Shown here: positions 60,041-64,000 of the stretch, piece after piece
Position numbering within the stretch: the first letter of the stretch is position 1
Layout of the letters: each line of letters begins with the position of its first letter
Assembly: GCA_026707585.1 (NCBI GenBank)
Contig: JAPOWQ010000001.1
Span: forward strand, 1-64,000
DNA length: 64,000 nt
Direction: 5' to 3'
Source of the DNA: Chloroflexota bacterium
GTDB taxonomy: Bacteria > Chloroflexota > UBA11872
Translations under genes and position numbers: made by a program
Notes under the pieces: model-generated
Databases searched by the model: none
Told to the model about the DNA's origin: nothing
The model's input: only the letters and a program-made list of their open reading frames with translations

Positions 60041-60544
60041 TCAGCCGGTGGCCCGAGAGGCAGCCTCGGTGGGAATCTGACACTCGACGCAGCCGGCTCT
60101 CAACGACTGGACCCGGCGAAACAGCACGAATGCCATGAAGAGGGCTGTAAAGCCTCCGATAAACGGCCGGGCCGGGTCGAAGAAGTTCGCGGCCGCGCCC
60201 GTGCCGAAGGCAGCCACCAGCAATCCATTGCACAGCGGGCAGGAAATGGCGAAGGCCGAGAGGAACCCGCCCGCGTAGATAGGACCGCTGCCGAAGTCCT
60301 GGCGCCGGCGCAAGGCGAACATGCTCACGCCGGCCAGCGCGCCGACCAGCACGGCGTTGAGCGCCCAGATGGGGTAATCGATGGCATAGGCGGGCGTGGC
60401 CCGCTCGAGTATCGGCGTGTCGATGGCGCCGGTAATCACACCCACGCTCAGGCCAAACGCCGCGGCGGTCAACACGCCTACCACTACCGCCGCCGCGAGC
60501 GGCGAGCGAGTGGGAAATCGTTGCGCGCGGGCTTGCAGGGTCAT
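60041..60544 (-). CDS. Small multi-TM membrane protein with CPLCN and CVEC motifs, unknown
   Basis: About four hydrophobic segments; FAISCPLCNGLLVAAFGTGAAANFF. Confidence 0.6.
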   Translation of the reverse strand: MTLQARAQRFPTRSPLAAAVVVGVLTAAAFGLSVGVITGAIDTPILERATPAYAIDYPIWALNAVLVGALAGVSMFALRRRQDFGSGPIYAGGFLSAFAISCPLCNGLLVAAFGTGAAANFFDPARPFIGGFTALFMAFVLFRRVQSLRAGCVECQIPTEAASRATG

Positions 60545-60611
60545 GCGATCAGTCTAAGCCGTTCCCGCGCTCCCGGGGCCAGCCACGCAGATGGCGGCCG
60601 CAGGCACGGGT

Positions 60612-62306
60612 TCAGGCGGGCCGCGTGACGGAGACGTAGTACGCGCCGGCCAGCCTGGCGCCGTCAGCGTCAAGCCACCAGGTCTTGAGCCGCGTCGGAC
60701 CGGCACTGAGGTCAGCTGTGAAGGTTGCGCATCGATCCTGCGGCCGGACCTCAGCTTCCGCCTCGAATTCGCCAATCTTCAGCAAAGCCTTCGCGACCGA
60801 CAACGCCTCGCCCTCGGGCAACGACCCGTCAACGCCGTGCATTTCGGGGGCAGGCGCTGAAATCGGCAGGTCGGACTCCTCCGGCCAGCGATAGAGCGAG
60901 AACGTGTAGGACCCGGGACGTTCGACCTGGAGGTGCCAGGTGCCGCTGTCCATGACGCAGCCGCGGATGTTGCCGGGGTTGTCGCAGTAGACGTAGGCCC
61001 AGTCGCAGCTGCACAGACGGGTGGGGTTTTCGACGTCGGAGCCGATCGTGATGGGGTGATAGCTGTCGAGGTTTCCACCGAGTCGATCCCACCAGGCGTC
61101 GTACTCGGCTTGCATCGCGGATTGAATGTCCGGGAATTCGCCCGCCACGTCAGTCTGCTGTCCAGGGTCGCGCGAGAGATCGAAGAGCTTGTCGCCAACC
61201 AGGCGCCACCGGTTCCAGATCACGGCCGCATCGCCTCGGCCTGTCTCCCCGGTCCAGCCGTTGCTGGCGTGGCCGTATTGCACAAACAGCATCCGGTCGG
61301 CGATGGGCTCGTCGTTTTGAAGGGTCGCTGTCAGTGAATTCCCATCGAAGTCAGCGGGCGCTGGCCCCTCCAGATGGCACAGGTCAATGAGCGTCGGAAG
61401 AATGTCCTGGCACTGGGTTGGTTGATCGACCTGGCGTGGTCCAATCAGTCCTCCGGACGGCCAGCGGATGAAACAGGGGACCCGGTGGCCGCCCTCGTAC
61501 AGCGATCGCTTCTTGCCTCGCATTCCGGCGTTGAAAACGTTCTCGCCTGTGGCCGTGCCGTTGTCGCCCATGAAGATCAGGATGGTGTTGTCGCGGAGTC
61601 CGGACTTGGTGAGGTAGTCGTCCAGGCGGCCGACGTTCTCGTCGATGTTGGCGATCATCCCGAAGAAGCTGGCGACGTCGTAATTGACGTGATTGAGGTA
61701 CGGCTGCCGGTACCGGTCCGGTACCCAGTGGGGGCCGTGCGGGGTGTTTGTTGCCAGGTAGGCGAAGAACGGCGTGTCCCTGTCCTGACTGATCCACTCA
61801 ATCGTTTCGTCGAACCAGATGTCCGTGCAGTACCCCTCGAGTTGCTCGATAGCGTCGCCGCGCCTGGCGTGAGGGTCAAAGTAGTCGTTCTCGAAGTAGT
61901 CGGCCGCCGACGTGATGCCCCAGGACGGGTGGTGGATTGTCGTCTGAAACCCGCGGTCCTGCGGTCGGTAGGGGTAGTTGTCGCCCAGATGCCACTTGCC
62001 GAAGTGGCCCGTTCGGTAGCCGTTGGACGCGAATAGGTCGGCCATGGTGGGGAGCGCGGGATCCAGCAGCGATCTGCCCATGCATACAAACGTGGCGCCA
62101 TTTCGCAGCGCGTCTTGCCCCGTCAAGAGCTGGCTGCGGGTGGGCGTGCACATGGGCGCCACGTGAAAGTCTTCGAGTCGGACGCTTTCCGCGTGGAGCC
62201 GGTCCAGGTTGGGCGTGCGAAGCACTGGATTGCCGTGGCAGGAGAGGTCGCCGTAGCCCTGGTCGTCGGTCAGCAGAACGATGACGTTTGGTTTCGGGTT
62301 CGGCAT
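60612..62306 (-). CDS. Sulfatase (arylsulfatase-like, Cys-type)
   Basis: NVIVLLTDDQGYGDLSCHGNP, MCTPTRSQLLTG (CxPxR), GKWHLGDNYPY. Confidence 0.92.
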   Translation of the reverse strand: MPNPKPNVIVLLTDDQGYGDLSCHGNPVLRTPNLDRLHAESVRLEDFHVAPMCTPTRSQLLTGQDALRNGATFVCMGRSLLDPALPTMADLFASNGYRTGHFGKWHLGDNYPYRPQDRGFQTTIHHPSWGITSAADYFENDYFDPHARRGDAIEQLEGYCTDIWFDETIEWISQDRDTPFFAYLATNTPHGPHWVPDRYRQPYLNHVNYDVASFFGMIANIDENVGRLDDYLTKSGLRDNTILIFMGDNGTATGENVFNAGMRGKKRSLYEGGHRVPCFIRWPSGGLIGPRQVDQPTQCQDILPTLIDLCHLEGPAPADFDGNSLTATLQNDEPIADRMLFVQYGHASNGWTGETGRGDAAVIWNRWRLVGDKLFDLSRDPGQQTDVAGEFPDIQSAMQAEYDAWWDRLGGNLDSYHPITIGSDVENPTRLCSCDWAYVYCDNPGNIRGCVMDSGTWHLQVERPGSYTFSLYRWPEESDLPISAPAPEMHGVDGSLPEGEALSVAKALLKIGEFEAEAEVRPQDRCATFTADLSAGPTRLKTWWLDADGARLAGAYYVSVTRPA

Positions 62307-62380
62307 TGGGTCCCTTCCGAGCTGCAGGTTCTGCATGGCGGACGTAGAGGGCGCCCTGCTTTGGAGCCGCCGGAGGGAAT

Positions 62381-62908
62381 CTAGCCGGCGCGCGACGCCA
62401 CCGTCCGCCCGAGTTTGCCCTCGCGCACAAATGCCTCGAACTCAGCCAGGTCCACGAACACGCGGGTCGAGAGGAAGCGAATCGCCCAGTTGGTCGTCAT
62501 CGGCGACACCGTGAACACCAGCCGGCCGGCCGCGTAGGCCCGGTACATCTCAACGGCCGTGCCCATCGTGGCGACGGGCGCATAGGCCACCAGCACGTCG
62601 GTCTCCGCCGCCAGGTCCAGTTCTCCCATGAACGCCCGGCGCGCGGCTTCGTTGTCGTAGGCAACCGAGTCCGGGTTCAGTTCCGCGGGACAGACCACCT
62701 CGGCCTCGGGGTGCTCGGCGGTGATGATCTTGCGCAGTTGTTGTCGGTAGTCCTGGGCGTGGAGCGAATTGTCCGCGTGGGAACCCTGCATGACGCCGGA
62801 GAGGAAGACCGTAAAAGACGGCCGGCCGTCCATCGGTCCGTTTGAAAGCTCGCGGCGCACGGAAGCTGTCGCACTCTTCTCATCGCTCATGGCATCAATC
62901 GCACGCAT
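62381..62908 (-). CDS. Nucleoside 2-deoxyribosyltransferase-like protein
   Basis: FTVFLSGVMQGS...DLAAETDVLVAYAPVATMGTAVEMYRAYAAGRLVFTVSP. Confidence 0.55.
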   Translation of the reverse strand: MRAIDAMSDEKSATASVRRELSNGPMDGRPSFTVFLSGVMQGSHADNSLHAQDYRQQLRKIITAEHPEAEVVCPAELNPDSVAYDNEAARRAFMGELDLAAETDVLVAYAPVATMGTAVEMYRAYAAGRLVFTVSPMTTNWAIRFLSTRVFVDLAEFEAFVREGKLGRTVASRAG

Positions 62909-63348
62909 TAGGCCTCCTGAAGTGCCAGCCAGAATGGGTCGTCGCGTTTCAGTCGCAGTGGTCGTCCCGCCGCGTCGACATAGGCGTGCGTCGACGCGGC
63001 GGTCGCGGTCACCTGTTCACCGCGCAGGATCTCGTACGTCAGGTCAACCCGAGCGCGAGTCACCTCGTCCAGATTGAGATGCACGTCTACTCGCTCGCCC
63101 GCGTAGACGGGCGCCTGAAACGCGCAGCTACAGGCTGTGAGCGGCAAGAAGATTCCTCGCTCGGTCAGTTTCTCGTAGGGCTGTCCGATGGCTTCCAGCC
63201 ACCCGATCCTCGCCTCCTCCAGCCAGCGGAAGTAGTTGGAGTGGTGGACGATGCCCTGCGCGTCGGTGTCGGAATAGCGCACGCGCAGGGTCTCGACGTG
63301 ATCGCAGGCGTCACTCACCGATGTTGGCGAGGAAGGCGCCGATGGCAT
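62908..63348 (-). CDS. Acyl-CoA thioesterase (4HBT/YbgC-like)
   Basis: VRYSDTDAQGIVHHSNYFRWLEEARIGWLEAIG. Confidence 0.88.
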   Translation of the reverse strand: MPSAPSSPTSVSDACDHVETLRVRYSDTDAQGIVHHSNYFRWLEEARIGWLEAIGQPYEKLTERGIFLPLTACSCAFQAPVYAGERVDVHLNLDEVTRARVDLTYEILRGEQVTATAASTHAYVDAAGRPLRLKRDDPFWLALQEA

Positions 63349-64000
63349 CGGCGCCAGCCAGGACCGAGAGTTCGATGTCGAACTCGGTTGTTTCGCCCGG
63401 CTCCAGGATCTGCAGCGTTCCGTCGGCCCGGTTGACGGCGCGCCCGAGCACGGTGCAGTTGGCCGGCTCGATGCCGGTGACGTAGTTGCCCACGCCCAGG
63501 AATTTCCACTGGTTGAGGAACGGCAGTTGGGATTTCGGGTAGGTGAATCCCAGGCCGATCCCGTCGCCGAATGAGCGGTTCACCAACGCCGCGTGCACCA
63601 TTCCGTCGGCATCCGGCTCAACGTCGTGGATCCAGACGGTGTTCTGCCAGCCGGGCGTCGGTGGACCGTAGGTGTCCCAGCCGGCTTCCAGTGAGGCCGA
63701 GTGCTCGTCGTAGGGCCGTCTTGAACGGCTGCGTACGTGCAGTTTCGACCCGTCGTCTACCAGCGGATACCCGGGATTGAAGTGGAAGAGGATCATTGCC
63801 GGCTCGGGCTCGGATCCCAGGTTCGTGATCTCGTCGTGAATGCGAATGGAGGTCGATCCCAGCGAACTCGAGATGCGCCGCTTGAGTTCAAGGTTTTCGC
63901 CGAACAGGGCGGCCTGACGCACCCGGCCCTGGACCCACATCTCGTACTCGTCGCCTCGCCACTCACCATCAGCATGAACGTTGGAGGCGGCCAGGTTTGA
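63311..64000 (-). CDS. DUF4432 (aldose-1-epimerase-like) protein, runs off the window end
   Basis: HDEITNLGSEPEPAMILFHFNPGYPLVDDGS, PANCTVLGRAVNRADGTLQILEPGETTEFDIEL. Confidence 0.75.
   Translation of the reverse strand, partial: SNLAASNVHADGEWRGDEYEMWVQGRVRQAALFGENLELKRRISSSLGSTSIRIHDEITNLGSEPEPAMILFHFNPGYPLVDDGSKLHVRSRSRRPYDEHSASLEAGWDTYGPPTPGWQNTVWIHDVEPDADGMVHAALVNRSFGDGIGLGFTYPKSQLPFLNQWKFLGVGNYVTGIEPANCTVLGRAVNRADGTLQILEPGETTEFDIELSVLAGADAIGAFLANIGE

Overview
High-GC bacterial chromosomal window, probably from a Chloroflexota-like marine or symbiont-type lineage (inference from gene content only). Most of it is ordinary metabolic and transport genes: modABC, MlrC-type M81 peptidase, SDRs, PhyH, uvrA, Zn/Mn ABC transporter, groL, larE, csoR-copA, NAD salvage, gltX, sulfatase, several Gfo/Idh oxidoreductases and a tRNA-Gln. 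Two accessory loci stand out. (1) At 1.9-6.6 kb, a lower-GC, translationally coupled HerA ATPase - NurA-like nuclease (with a Cys-rich, zinc-ribbon-like insert) - SPPY-type DNA methyltransferase operon. It is bracketed by direct repeats carrying DUF2283 genes and by layers of gene debris and a possible IS end. It looks like an inserted defence cassette. (2) At 28.3-30.9 kb, two tandem paralogues with an unusual architecture: an N-terminal superinfection-immunity (T4 Imm-like) two-TM domain, a coiled coil, and a C-terminal Mrr-like PD-(D/E)xK nuclease. An AT-rich coiled-coil/Cys-cluster ORF follows. This is my best candidate for an undescribed membrane-tethered anti-phage system. Other points of interest: metal ABC permeases with winged-helix-like C-terminal extensions, a decayed tandem duplication of a substrate-binding protein plus Gfo/Idh pair, a perfect AT palindrome at the start of modA, a VapBC module with an operator-like palindrome, and a CsoR operator. 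All domain names are by-eye motif recognition; no searches were run.
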